DNA from: JANPCX01 sp031431125
Lineage (GTDB): Bacteria > Pseudomonadota > Gammaproteobacteria > Burkholderiales > Burkholderiaceae_C
NCBI GenBank assembly: GCA_031431125.1
Contig: JANPCX010000083.1
Location: 1 to 38,456 of the forward strand
DNA: 38,456 nucleotides
Direction: 5' to 3'
Shown: positions 24,665 through 33,163 of the stretch, one piece after another
Position numbering within the stretch: position 1 is the first letter of the stretch
How the letters are laid out: the number at the start of each line of letters is the position of its first letter
Program-made: the position numbers and the translations under genes
The notes under the pieces: generated by a model
Told to the model about the DNA's origin: nothing
What the model saw: only the letters and a program-made list of their open reading frames with translations
Database searches by the model: none

Positions 24665-25165
24665 TCAAACCAAGGTGGCCTTCTCGATCACGACATCTTC
24701 CAAAGGCACATCATCATGAGAGCCTTTGCGGCCGGTTTTGACGCGCTCAATCGCGTCGACCACGGCTATTCCATCAACTACTTTTCCGAACACGGCATAA
24801 CCCCAGCCGGATGCGCTTTCCGACTTGAAGTTCAGAAACTCGTTGTCAGTGGTATTGATGAAAAACTGCGCGGTCGCCGAATGCGGATCCGAGGTGCGCG
24901 CCATGGCCAAGGTGTAGTGGTTGTTTTTGAGGCCGTTGTTGGCTTCGTTGCGGATTTGTGCGTCGGTCGGGTTTTGTTTCATGTTGGCGTCAAAACCACC
25001 ACCTTGAATCATGAAACCTTTGATCACGCGATGGAACACCGTGCCGTCATAGTGGCCTTTGGCGAGATAAGCCAAAAAATTTCGAACCGATTCAGGCGCT
25101 TTTTCTGCGTCCAGTTCAATGCGAATGACGCCGTGGTTGGTTTGCAGGTCTACTTGTTGGGCCAT
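24665..25165 (-). CDS. ppiB: Cytoplasmic peptidyl-prolyl isomerase (cyclophilin B type)
   Basis: The 166-residue single-domain cyclophilin catalyses cis-trans isomerisation before proline and has no signal peptide. The active-site blocks are FHRVIKGFMIQGGGF, LAMARTSDPHSATAQFFI and GYAVFGKVVDG, all intact. ATG 25165 is preferred because GGAG lies eight bases upstream. The ATG six bases earlier would have only a two-base spacing. It starts two bases after the end of the exported cyclophilin gene, and lpxH follows. This is a tandem pair with one copy for each compartment. Confidence 0.95.
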   Translation of the reverse strand: MAQQVDLQTNHGVIRIELDAEKAPESVRNFLAYLAKGHYDGTVFHRVIKGFMIQGGGFDANMKQNPTDAQIRNEANNGLKNNHYTLAMARTSDPHSATAQFFINTTDNEFLNFKSESASGWGYAVFGKVVDGIAVVDAIERVKTGRKGSHDDVPLEDVVIEKATLV

Positions 25166-25167
25166 GT

Positions 25168-25776
25168 TCATTTCTCCAAAGTGGCGGTTTTGATGAGGAT
25201 CGGTGTCAAAGGCATGTTGGGCATGGGAGAGCCGTTGTTGCCGTTGGTTTGAACAGCGCGAATTTTGTCGACCACATCCATGCCAGCGACCACTCTTCCA
25301 AAAACCGCATAGCCGTGGCCGTCGGGCGAGGGTGCGTTGAGCCCGTCGTTGTTGTTGACATTGATGAAAAACTGCGAGGTTGCAGAATCGGGCACGTTGG
25401 TGCGGGCCATGGCCACAGTGCCACGGTCATTCTTGAGGCCATTGAGGCTCTCCAATGGAATGGGCGCTTGGGTGGCTTTCCTCTGTACGTTGGCGTCAAA
25501 ACCCCCACCTTGAATCATGAAGTTGTCGATGACCCGGTGGAAGAGGGTGTCGTTGTAATGCCCGGCTTTGACATAGCCGATGAAGTTCTCAACGGACTTA
25601 GGGGCCTTGGCGGCGTCCAGCTCGATCACGATGTCGCCTTGCGTGGTGACGAGCTTCACACGCTGCGCACTACTTTTTGTCTTTGGAGTAGCGGATGCAG
25701 TGGCGATGACGAGTATGGCAGTGGCTGCAACAGCAGACACAAGCATGCGGTGAACAGTGCGTCGAAATGGGTTCAT
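25168..25776 (-). CDS. ppiA: Exported peptidyl-prolyl isomerase (cyclophilin A type)
   Basis: The 202-residue product has a signal sequence (NPFRRTVHRMLVSAVAATAILVIATASA), followed by a complete cyclophilin domain with FHRVIDNFMIQGGGF, VAMARTNVPDSATSQFFI and GYAVFGRVVAGMD. It should act in the periplasm on outer membrane and secreted proteins. ATG 25776 places the signal peptide best. An in-frame ATG at 25815 would add 13 residues, and neither has a clear ribosome site. It probably heads the ppiA-ppiB-lpxH-mtfA operon, with the TPR gene 102 bases upstream. Confidence 0.92.
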   Translation of the reverse strand: MNPFRRTVHRMLVSAVAATAILVIATASATPKTKSSAQRVKLVTTQGDIVIELDAAKAPKSVENFIGYVKAGHYNDTLFHRVIDNFMIQGGGFDANVQRKATQAPIPLESLNGLKNDRGTVAMARTNVPDSATSQFFINVNNNDGLNAPSPDGHGYAVFGRVVAGMDVVDKIRAVQTNGNNGSPMPNMPLTPILIKTATLEK

Positions 25777-25878
25777 GGTGGTTGTCGTGGTTACGGCGAA
25801 AGGGACATTGAACATAGCGAAAGACTGACGTTGTGGCCAGATCAACGCTCAGTTGATCCAGAGATTGTCAAGCATTCA

Positions 25879-26472
25879 TTAGGGATTGCCAGACGCGCGT
25901 TTGGTTCCGAGTGAATGGGTCGTTGAATCCAGTAGCAAATGCAGGGGCTGCATTTTCTTTTCCAGCGTAGCATGGCTACCGCCCGCAGACAGAGCATTCC
26001 GATAAGACTCCAAGGCCAAGCGTATGTGCACATCGCCCAAGTTCTCATGTGCCAAGGCATATTTGGGGTCAGCGCGAATGGCCGCCTCCAGCGATACCCT
26101 GGCCTGACCCATTTGCCCCATAGCGGCTTGCAGTACGGCCAAGTTGTTGTGCGGCTCTGGTAGGTTGGGGAGGTCTTCGGTTAAGGCGGTGAATACGGCC
26201 ATGGCCTCTTGCGATCGGCCAATCTGTGTCAATGCCGTGCCTTTGAGAAAGCGCCACTGAGGATCGAGAGGCCGTGTTTTTAACGCTTCGTCAATGGCAG
26301 ACAGCGCTCGGTCGGTTTGGCCAGTTTCAACCAATTTAACGGTGTTGGAGAAGCTGGGTTGGGCGGCAGGGGGCGTGTTTTTTTCAACAACCTGGGCGAA
26401 CCCCGTTGAGCAGCACAAGGCTGCAAGCGTCAAAAAACGCGGGGCCCAACGAGCGAGGTTTGCAAGTGCCAT
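25879..26472 (-). CDS. Exported TPR-repeat protein
   Basis: The 197-residue protein begins with a signal peptide (ARWAPRFLTLAALCCSTGFA). About three TPR motifs follow, roughly residues 40-72, 73-106 and 107-140, with the Ala/Gly/Pro spacing of the repeat (for example PEPHNNLAVLQAAMGQMGQA and PKYALAHENLGDVHI). Such proteins act as scaffolds. The partner is unknown. The C-terminus after residue 150 is unstructured. It lies upstream of ppiA in the same direction and may share its transcript. Confidence 0.85.
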   Translation of the reverse strand: MALANLARWAPRFLTLAALCCSTGFAQVVEKNTPPAAQPSFSNTVKLVETGQTDRALSAIDEALKTRPLDPQWRFLKGTALTQIGRSQEAMAVFTALTEDLPNLPEPHNNLAVLQAAMGQMGQARVSLEAAIRADPKYALAHENLGDVHIRLALESYRNALSAGGSHATLEKKMQPLHLLLDSTTHSLGTKRASGNP

Positions 26473-26695
26473 GGAGTTTGCCGGGCTGAAAGGGTGTGCT
26501 GGTGCAGTTGGAACTGGCGCAAGTGTGCGAGATAACGAACCACCCGCCCTGGGTACGACCGCTATACTGCCCCGGATTCTAGGGTCTTAAGCCGCAGCGC
26601 CCCTGCATCACGCTGCCTTAGGATCCATCCAAGTACTCGGTGCCTTGGCCGCCGATCATCATCTCAGCACCCCAGCTCGCTATTCCTGCCTTTCC

Positions 26696-28084
26696 ATGAC
26701 TTTGCGTTTGTTCAATTCGCTGTCTCGCACGCTCGGGACCTTTGTGCCCATCGATCCGTCCCATGTGCGTATGTATGTCTGCGGCATGACGGTTTATGAC
26801 CATTGCCACGTGGGACACGCACGTTCGATGACGACCTTCGATGTGGTTGCGCGCTGGTTGCGGGTTCTCGGCTACAAGCTCACCTATGTGCGCAATGTGA
26901 CGGACATAGACGACAAAATCATCAAACGTGCCCTGGAGCGCAACATCCCGATACGCCAGCTCACGGACGAAATGACCGCGGCGATGCACGAAGACGCCAA
27001 CGCTTTGGGAATTCAACAGCCCGACTTTGAACCCCGGGCAACCGACCACGTGTCTGGCATGTTGTCCATGATTCAAACCTTGCAGGCCAAAGGACTGGCT
27101 TACCAAAGCAGCAGTGGTGACGTGAACTACGCGGTAAGAAAGTTTCCGTCTTATGGCAAATTGTCTGGAAAGACGCTGGACCAACTTCGCGCCGGTGAGC
27201 GTGTGGCCGTGCACGATGGCAAAGAAGACCCTTTCGACTTTGTTCTGTGGAAATCAGCCAAAGCCGACGAACCCGAAGACGCCAAGTGGCCCAGTCCTTA
27301 CGGTCCGGGAAGGCCGGGCTGGCACATCGAGTGCTCGGCGATGAGTTGCGCTTTGTTGGGTGAGCAATTTGATATTCACGGTGGTGGTCTTGATTTGCAG
27401 TTCCCCCACCACGAGAACGAAATCGCCCAAAGCGAAGGCGCCAGCGGTAAGTCCTACGTCAACTACTGGATGCACAACGGCTTCTTGAACGTTGACAACG
27501 AAAAAATGTCCAAGTCTCTGGGCAATTTTTTTACGATTCGCGAGGTGCTCCAGCGTTACGACGGTGAAACCATTCGGTTTCTGATGTTGCGCACCCACTA
27601 CCGCAGTCCCTTCAATTTCAGCGACGCGCATTTGGATGATGCGCGCGGTGCTCTGAAGCGCCTGTACACGGCTTTGGATGCAGTGGAACTGCCCGACTCT
27701 CATGACATCGATTGGACCCACCCCACGGCGGCGAAGTTTCGCGACGCGATGAATGAAGACTTCAACACGCCGGCCGCATTGGCCGTGATGTTTGATTTGG
27801 CTGGTGAGGTCAACCGCACCCACTCCAAGGACGCTGGCTTGTTGCTCAGGCAACTGGGCAGCACTTTGGGTTTATTGCAGCAAGCGCCGCGCGTTTACCT
27901 GCAAGACGGTGGCCGTGAAGCCGACAGCGATTTGGCAAGCACCGTGCAAGATGCCATCACACGACGCGCTGCCGCCAAGGCGGCCCGCGATTTCGCCCTG
28001 GCCGACCAAATTCGCAAAGACTTGGCCAGCCAAGGGGTGGTGTTGCAAGACTCGCCGCAAGGCACGACCTGGACCAAAGTTTGA
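26696..28084 (+). CDS. cysS: Cysteinyl-tRNA synthetase
   Basis: CysS attaches cysteine to tRNA-Cys. The 462-residue class I synthetase has the HIGH-type motif HVGHAR after YVCGMTVYDHC, with its zinc cysteine. Further zinc ligands are in GWHIECSAMS and FPHHENEIAQSE. The KMSKS motif is EKMSKSLGN. The C-terminal DALR-like domain is complete. ATG 26696 was chosen. A longer frame from 26645 has no domain support. The 223-base gap before it holds TATACT at 26563-26568, a possible -10 box without a clear -35. The stop overlaps the next gene by one base. Confidence 0.97.
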   Translation: MTLRLFNSLSRTLGTFVPIDPSHVRMYVCGMTVYDHCHVGHARSMTTFDVVARWLRVLGYKLTYVRNVTDIDDKIIKRALERNIPIRQLTDEMTAAMHEDANALGIQQPDFEPRATDHVSGMLSMIQTLQAKGLAYQSSSGDVNYAVRKFPSYGKLSGKTLDQLRAGERVAVHDGKEDPFDFVLWKSAKADEPEDAKWPSPYGPGRPGWHIECSAMSCALLGEQFDIHGGGLDLQFPHHENEIAQSEGASGKSYVNYWMHNGFLNVDNEKMSKSLGNFFTIREVLQRYDGETIRFLMLRTHYRSPFNFSDAHLDDARGALKRLYTALDAVELPDSHDIDWTHPTAAKFRDAMNEDFNTPAALAVMFDLAGEVNRTHSKDAGLLLRQLGSTLGLLQQAPRVYLQDGGREADSDLASTVQDAITRRAAAKAARDFALADQIRKDLASQGVVLQDSPQGTTWTKV

Positions 28085-28767
28085 TGGCTACCCGCAGTAG
28101 CAAGTCCAATCCCCCCGCCGACCCGGTCGCACCCGAGGTCACGCCTGGCTATTGGGACGACGCTTGCAAGCACCTCGCCAAACGCGACCGCGTCATGCGC
28201 AAGCTGATTCCCCAGTTTGGACAAGCGCGTTTGCAAAGCCGTGGTGACGCTTTCACCACCTTGGCGCGGTCCATTGTTGGGCAACAAATATCAGTGAAGG
28301 CTGCTCAGTCGGTATGGGAGCGTTTTGTCCTGGTGACACAGTGCAAAACCCACCGCATGGATCCGGGGGCCGTGTTGGAATTGGAAACTGCCCAAATGCG
28401 CGCCGCCGGGCTTTCCGCACGTAAGGTGGAGTACCTGAGCGATCTGGCGCGCCACTTCAGCGAGGGCGCGGTGCATGTGGGGCAGTGGCAAACCATGGAT
28501 GACGAAGCCATCATTGATGAGCTGGTCGCCATTCGAGGTATAGGCCGCTGGACGGCAGAAATGTTCTTGATTTTTTACCTGATGCGACCCAATGTGATGC
28601 CCTTGGACGATTTAGGATTGATCAAAGGCATCAGCTTGAACTATTTCAGTGGTGAACCGGTGTCCCGCGCCGAAGCGAGGGAAGTTGGCGATGCCTGGGC
28701 GCCGTACCGATCGGTGGCCACTTGGTATCTTTGGCGCAGCCTGGATCCGGTCCCGGTAGACTATTGA
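28084..28767 (+). CDS. DNA-3-methyladenine glycosylase II (AlkA-like, HhH-GPD)
   Basis: The 227-residue protein removes alkylated bases from DNA in base excision repair. It has a helix-hairpin-helix (VAIRGIGRWTAEMFLIF, near residue 155) and the catalytic aspartate in NVMPLDDLGL. The front lacks the N-terminal TATA-like domain of E. coli AlkA, so it is the short form. TGATG overlaps the cysS stop, so the two are cotranslated. The usual neighbour accA follows after 23 bases. Confidence 0.9.
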   Translation: MATRSSKSNPPADPVAPEVTPGYWDDACKHLAKRDRVMRKLIPQFGQARLQSRGDAFTTLARSIVGQQISVKAAQSVWERFVLVTQCKTHRMDPGAVLELETAQMRAAGLSARKVEYLSDLARHFSEGAVHVGQWQTMDDEAIIDELVAIRGIGRWTAEMFLIFYLMRPNVMPLDDLGLIKGISLNYFSGEPVSRAEAREVGDAWAPYRSVATWYLWRSLDPVPVDY

Positions 28768-28790
28768 CCTCGCTGCATAGGATCCATCCA

Positions 28791-29762
28791 ATGAGCAAAC
28801 GCCATTTTCTAGAGTTTGAGCAGCCCGTGGCTGACTTGGAAAACAAAATTGAAGAGCTGCGTTACGTGCAAAACGAATCCGCAGTGGATATCTCCGAAGA
28901 GATCGACAGGCTCAGTGTCAAGAGCCAGCAGCTGACCAAAGACATCTATTCCAGCCTGACGCCCTGGCAGGTCACGCAAACCGCGCGCCATCCACAGCGG
29001 CCCTACACGCTGGACTATGTCGCCGACATCTTCACCGACTTCCAAGAACTGCATGGCGACCGCCACTTTGCAGACGACCAATCCATCGTCGGTGGCTTAG
29101 CGCGTTTCAATGGTCAGGCGTGCATGGTGCTGGGTCACCAAAAAGGCCGCGACACCAAGGAGCGCGGCTTGCGCAACTTTGGCATGTCCCGTCCCGAGGG
29201 CTACCGCAAAGCGCTGCGCTTGATGAAATTGGCCGAAAAATTCGGCGTCCCTGTGTTCACCTTTGTGGACACGCCGGGCGCCTATCCAGGCATTGGTGCC
29301 GAAGAGCGCGGTCAGTCCGAAGCCATAGGCCGCAATATTTTTGAGATGGCCCAGCTCGAGGTGCCCATCATCACCACCATCATCGGCGAAGGTGGCTCCG
29401 GTGGTGCCTTGGCCATCAGTGTGGCGGACCAAGTGCTGATGTTGCAGTACGCGGTGTACTCGGTGATTTCGCCCGAGGGCTGTGCGTCCATTTTGTGGAA
29501 AACAGCCGAAAGGGCATCTGACGCTGCAGAGGCCTTGGGCATCACCGCCCACCGCCTGAAAGCACTGGGGCTGATCGACAAAATCGTCAACGAACCTGTG
29601 GGCGGCGCCCAGCGCGACCCCAAACAAATGGCGGCTTACCTCAAGCGTGCTTTGGGCGATGCCTTGCGTCAAGTCAGCGACCTCAAAGTGAAAGAACTGC
29701 TCCAGCGCCGTTACGACCGTTTGCAGTCCTACGGTCGGTTCACCGACACGACAGAGCGCTGA
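28791..29762 (+). CDS. accA: Acetyl-CoA carboxylase carboxyltransferase subunit alpha
   Basis: AccA, with AccD, transfers the carboxyl group from biotin to acetyl-CoA in the first step of fatty acid synthesis. The 323-residue protein carries FVDTPGAYPGIGAEERGQ, ITTIIGEGGSGGALA and SPEGCASILWK, as in all AccA proteins. ATG 28791 follows AGGA by eight bases. A longer frame from 28722 runs through the glycosylase gene. tilS follows, after a gap of 74 bases without a terminator. The DNA before the start resembles a stretch upstream of cysS. Confidence 0.97.
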   Translation: MSKRHFLEFEQPVADLENKIEELRYVQNESAVDISEEIDRLSVKSQQLTKDIYSSLTPWQVTQTARHPQRPYTLDYVADIFTDFQELHGDRHFADDQSIVGGLARFNGQACMVLGHQKGRDTKERGLRNFGMSRPEGYRKALRLMKLAEKFGVPVFTFVDTPGAYPGIGAEERGQSEAIGRNIFEMAQLEVPIITTIIGEGGSGGALAISVADQVLMLQYAVYSVISPEGCASILWKTAERASDAAEALGITAHRLKALGLIDKIVNEPVGGAQRDPKQMAAYLKRALGDALRQVSDLKVKELLQRRYDRLQSYGRFTDTTER

Positions 29763-29836
29763 CACCGCCATCGCGGTTCCAGTGGGTGGGTGTTGGGAAA
29801 CGTCGCTGGATCGGCCCTGGCGCGGGGGCAATTCAT

Positions 29837-31159
29837 ATGTCAACTGACACTCAACACCAGCCCGTGGTTGCTGTGGCTTACAGCGGTGGGCGCGACTCCA
29901 CCGCACTCTTGCACGCCACCTGGCGTGCGGCGCAGGCCGAGAGTGGTTGGACGGTACTGGCGCTGCATGTTCACCACGGATTGAGTCGGCACGCGGACGC
30001 GTGGTTGTCCCATGCACAGCAGCAGTGCGCGCAGTGGGCCTCTAAGGGAGCACCGCTGCGTTTTGACTCGCGGCGTATTCAGGGCCGGCCGGAAAGCGGC
30101 GAAAGCATCGAGGCCTGGGCCAGGCGTGAGCGCTACCGTGCCTTGACCGAGATGGCGCATGCTGCTGGCGCCGACGTGGTGTTACTGGCCCACCACCGCC
30201 AAGACCAAGCGGAAACTTTTTTGCTGCAAGCCTTGCGTGGCGCGGGGGTAGCGGGTTTAGCCGCCATGCCGGAGCAGGCCGAGCGTGACGGCATTTTGTG
30301 GTGCCGACCTTGGTTGCAGCGTTCGCGTGAGACGATCGAAAACTATGTTCGGCTGCACGGCTTGTCCTATGTCGACGACGACAGCAACAGCGACAGTCGA
30401 TTCGCCCGCAACCGCTTGCGTTCCGTGGTTTGGCCCGCTTTGGTCCAGGCGTTTCCGCAGGCGCAAGAGTCTCTGGCCGATGCCGCGACCTGGGCCCAGC
30501 AAGCCCTGGAGGTGACCCAAGAACGGGCTGAGAACGATTTGGCATTGGCGGCCACCGATGGTCACGCCCTGCAGCTGACCCCATGGCTGGTGCTGCCCTT
30601 TGCACGGCGCAGCAATGCCTTGCGGGCTTGGGTCTTGAGCGTGTCAGGCCAGGCTGGATCGTCGGCCTTGGTCCAACGTTTGCTTGTCGAACTGCCCCAG
30701 CCTGGCAGTGGCAGTTGGTCCCATGCGGGGGGGGTGTTGCGTCGCTACCGAGGGCGCTTGTCCTGGAAAGTGGCGGTGCAAAACCTGGCCGAGCCTTTGG
30801 CTGAACAGCCGCGCGCTCAGCTTCGAGTCCGCCGTGCGGGTGTCTATCGTTTGGCCGATTGGGGTGGTCAGCTGCGGGTGCAACGTGTGACGCAAAACGG
30901 CATTCCCATGGCTTGGTTGGGCGAGCTGGCCCTTTTGCCACGGACTGGCGGTGAGCGTTTTCAGGCGGGCATGGGCCGACCGCCACGCAGCCTGAAGAAA
31001 CAGTTTCAGGCGGCGGCTGTGCCGGACTGGGAACGAAACGGTCCCTTGATTTACAGCGGTGGCCAGCTGATTTTTGTCCCCGGCTTGGGCCTGGATGCGC
31101 GGGTGTTGGCCCTGCCAGGACAGGCCCAGGCCATGCTCTTTTGGGAGCCGCTGGACTGA
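29837..31159 (+). CDS. tilS: tRNA(Ile)-lysidine synthase
   Basis: TilS converts cytidine 34 of tRNA-Ile(CAU) to lysidine so it reads AUA. The 440-residue protein has the ATP-pyrophosphatase motif SGGRDS near residue 15. HVHHGL and LLAHHRQDQAETFLL follow. The middle tRNA-binding region and the C-terminal TilS domain (GGERFQAGMGRPPRSLKK) are intact. ATG 29837 was chosen because the PP-loop then starts close to the N-terminus. A longer frame from 29786 adds nothing recognisable. Its stop codon overlaps the target duplication of the downstream mobile element, and the protein is still full length. Confidence 0.95.
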   Translation: MSTDTQHQPVVAVAYSGGRDSTALLHATWRAAQAESGWTVLALHVHHGLSRHADAWLSHAQQQCAQWASKGAPLRFDSRRIQGRPESGESIEAWARRERYRALTEMAHAAGADVVLLAHHRQDQAETFLLQALRGAGVAGLAAMPEQAERDGILWCRPWLQRSRETIENYVRLHGLSYVDDDSNSDSRFARNRLRSVVWPALVQAFPQAQESLADAATWAQQALEVTQERAENDLALAATDGHALQLTPWLVLPFARRSNALRAWVLSVSGQAGSSALVQRLLVELPQPGSGSWSHAGGVLRRYRGRLSWKVAVQNLAEPLAEQPRAQLRVRRAGVYRLADWGGQLRVQRVTQNGIPMAWLGELALLPRTGGERFQAGMGRPPRSLKKQFQAAAVPDWERNGPLIYSGGQLIFVPGLGLDARVLALPGQAQAMLFWEPLD

Positions 31160-31160
31160 G

Positions 31161-31569
31161 CCTAGATCCGGCAGTTGACCACGTTCCTCTGCTTGCAACC
31201 CCATATGCGCATTGAGATTTCTACACACGCGAAGCCCATCACCTCTTGGGTGAAAGCGCTACGCGCCCGATTGAGCTGCGCTTCGGGGTGCTGGCGGCGT
31301 TGCTCCGCCAGAGCCAGGAGGCTCTGGACTTCGTCAGGCACAAACAGTCCTCAAGGACGGTTTGTGTCCGGAACTAGCCTTGCGGGCATGCGCCGTTCGC
31401 ACCTGTGCGCCCTCGGTGCTCACCGTCGTCGCCCTTGCAGGACGCACCTGCGCTTGCAAGCGCAGGTCGTTCCGCAGGCGGACAGCAGGCTGTCCGAATT
31501 CCCCTGCTACACCCTTGCCATCACCCCGAATCACAGCCCACTCGGGCGCGTCCAACTGCCGGATCTAGG
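31161..31569. mobile_element. 409-bp MITE-like element rich in hairpins
   Basis: Perfect 17-base terminal inverted repeats (CCTAGATCCGGCAGTTG) bound the element, and CTGAG lies outside both ends (31156-31160 and 31570-31574) as a probable 5-bp target duplication. No transposase frame exists. Inside are five strong inverted repeats: 31291-31311, 31308-31327, 31339-31366, a near-perfect palindrome at 31446-31467 with 10-base arms, and 31479-31496. The element lies exactly between tilS and lysC. The origin family is not identified. Confidence 0.7.
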
Positions 31570-31660
31570 CTGAGGGAGACTGTGTCGCAGCACTGCGGCT
31601 AAAATTCAGGGTTTACGCTGAGCAGCCCCTGTTCAGTCTCCTTCCGAATTTTCCACAACC

Positions 31661-32935
31661 ATGGCACTCATAGTTCACAAGTACGGCGGCACCTCGATGG
31701 GGTCGACCGAGCGCATTCGCAACGTCGCCAAACGCGTCGCCAAATGGGCCCGCGCCGGCCACCAAATGGTGGTTGTGCCCTCGGCCATGAGTGGCGAGAC
31801 CAACCGTCTGTTGGGTTTGGCCAAAGAACTGTCGCCCGAGTCAGTGACACCCGCCCTGCAGCGCGAGCTCGACGCCATTGCCTGCACCGGCGAACAAGTC
31901 TCGGTCGGGTTGCTGGCGATTGCTTTGCAAGCCGAGGGTATGCAAGCGGTGAGTTATGCCGGTTGGCAAGTGCCGATCAAAACCGACAGTGCCTTCACCA
32001 AAGCGCGCATCGAAAGCATTGATGACGCGCGCGTGCGTGCCGATTTGGCGGCGGGCAAGGTGGTCATCATCACTGGCTTTCAGGGCGTCGATCCAGAAGG
32101 CAACATCACCACGCTCGGCCGTGGAGGCTCTGACACCTCTGCCGTGGCGGTAGCGGCTGCCATGAAGGCAGACGAGTGTTTGATCTACACCGACGTAGAC
32201 GGTGTTTACACCACCGACCCGCGTGTGGTGTCCGAGGCCCGTCGCCTGCACACCATCAGTTTTGAAGAAATGCTCGAGATGGCCAGCCTCGGTTCCAAGG
32301 TGCTGCAAATTCGTTCGGTCGAATTTGCGGGCAAGTACCGCGTGCCGCTGCGTGTGCTGTCCAGCTTCACCCCATGGGACATTGCCATTGACGAAGAAGC
32401 CCGCTCGGGCACCCTGATCACTTTTGAGGAAGACGTAAAAATGGAACAAGCCGTTGTATCGGGCATTGCCTTCAACCGTGACGAAGCCAAGATCAGCTTG
32501 CTCGGCGTGCCCGACAAGCCCGGCATCGCTTTCCAAATTCTGGGCCCGGTGGCCGAGGCCAATATTGACGTCGACGTCATCATTCAAAACGTCTCGCATG
32601 AAGGCAAGACCGATTTTTCCTTCACCGTGCACCGCAACGACTACGCGCGCACCATGGAGTTGCTCAAAAACACCGTGATCCCCAAAACTGGCGCGGCCGA
32701 CCTCTCGGGCGACACCAAAATTTGCAAAGTCAGTATCGTGGGCATCGGCATGCGCTCTCACGTGGGCGTGGCCAGCAAAATGTTCCAGGCGCTGAGTGCG
32801 GAAGGTATCAACATTCAAATGATCACCACCAGTGAGATCAAAACCAGCGTGGTCATCGACGAAAAATACATGGAGTTGGCCGTGCGTGCACTGCACAAAG
32901 CGTTTGATCTGGACCAATCGCCTGCTCAATGTTGA
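31661..32935 (+). CDS. lysC: Aspartate kinase
   Basis: Aspartate kinase phosphorylates aspartate, the first step toward lysine, threonine and methionine. The 424-residue protein starts with VHKYGGTSMG. It has the kinase segments GRGGSDTSAVAVA and YTDVDGVYTTDPR, then two ACT domains from about residue 265 for feedback control. This is the single-function, allosteric type. No internal translation start for a separate small subunit was sought in detail. The upstream gap holds the hairpin-rich element and, at 31600-31605, TAAAAT as a possible -10 box without a matching -35. Confidence 0.97.
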   Translation: MALIVHKYGGTSMGSTERIRNVAKRVAKWARAGHQMVVVPSAMSGETNRLLGLAKELSPESVTPALQRELDAIACTGEQVSVGLLAIALQAEGMQAVSYAGWQVPIKTDSAFTKARIESIDDARVRADLAAGKVVIITGFQGVDPEGNITTLGRGGSDTSAVAVAAAMKADECLIYTDVDGVYTTDPRVVSEARRLHTISFEEMLEMASLGSKVLQIRSVEFAGKYRVPLRVLSSFTPWDIAIDEEARSGTLITFEEDVKMEQAVVSGIAFNRDEAKISLLGVPDKPGIAFQILGPVAEANIDVDVIIQNVSHEGKTDFSFTVHRNDYARTMELLKNTVIPKTGAADLSGDTKICKVSIVGIGMRSHVGVASKMFQALSAEGINIQMITTSEIKTSVVIDEKYMELAVRALHKAFDLDQSPAQC

Positions 32936-32955
32936 TGCGGCGGTGGCCTTGCGTG

Positions 32956-32984
32956 TAGGCAGTGTCATCGCTTGGGGTTAGAAT
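32956..32984 (+). promoter_or_regulatory. Promoter of tRNA-Ser
   Basis: TAGGCA (32956-32961) and TAGAAT (32979-32984) are separated by 17 bases. Transcription would start near 32991, just before the tRNA. Confidence 0.55.
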
Positions 32985-32998
32985 GCTGCCTGGTTTTA

Positions 32999-33091
32999 GG
33001 AGCTGTGACCGAGTGGCCGAAGGTGCTCCCCTGCTAAGGGAGTATGTGGGCAAAACCTGCATCGAGGGTTCGAATCCCTCCGGCTCCGCCA
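32999..33091 (+). tRNA. tRNA-Ser, anticodon GCU
   Basis: The 93-base gene folds as a class II tRNA. Its acceptor stem is GGAGCTG with CGGCTCC (one G-U pair), and the long variable arm is as expected for serine. The anticodon loop CTGCTAA gives GCU, reading AGC and AGU. The T loop is GGTTCGAATCC, and CCA is encoded at 33089-33091. A terminator follows within ten bases. Confidence 0.95.
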
Positions 33092-33099
33092 AACAGAAT

Positions 33100-33121
33100 G
33101 CCACCTTCGGGTGGCTTTTTT
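33100..33121 (+). terminator. Rho-independent terminator after tRNA-Ser
   Basis: GCCACC-TTCG-GGTGGC (33100-33115) is followed by six T residues, so transcription of the tRNA should end here. Confidence 0.9.
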
Positions 33122-33163
33122 GTTCAAGCTTTTTTTCTGTGCATTGCTTCAACACCTGGTGAG

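Noticed and set aside
31175..31573. 132-residue frame inside the hairpin-rich element
   Set aside because: The translation shows no transposase motif (no DDE or HUH), and the frame runs through all the stems, so it is probably not coding.
31841..32968. 375-residue open frame on the minus strand opposite lysC
   Set aside because: No recognisable domain, and antisense to an intact aspartate kinase.
33044..33163. Longer N-terminus for RibA
   Set aside because: It would translate through the tRNA-Ser gene and its terminator. ATG 33164 is the only reasonable start.
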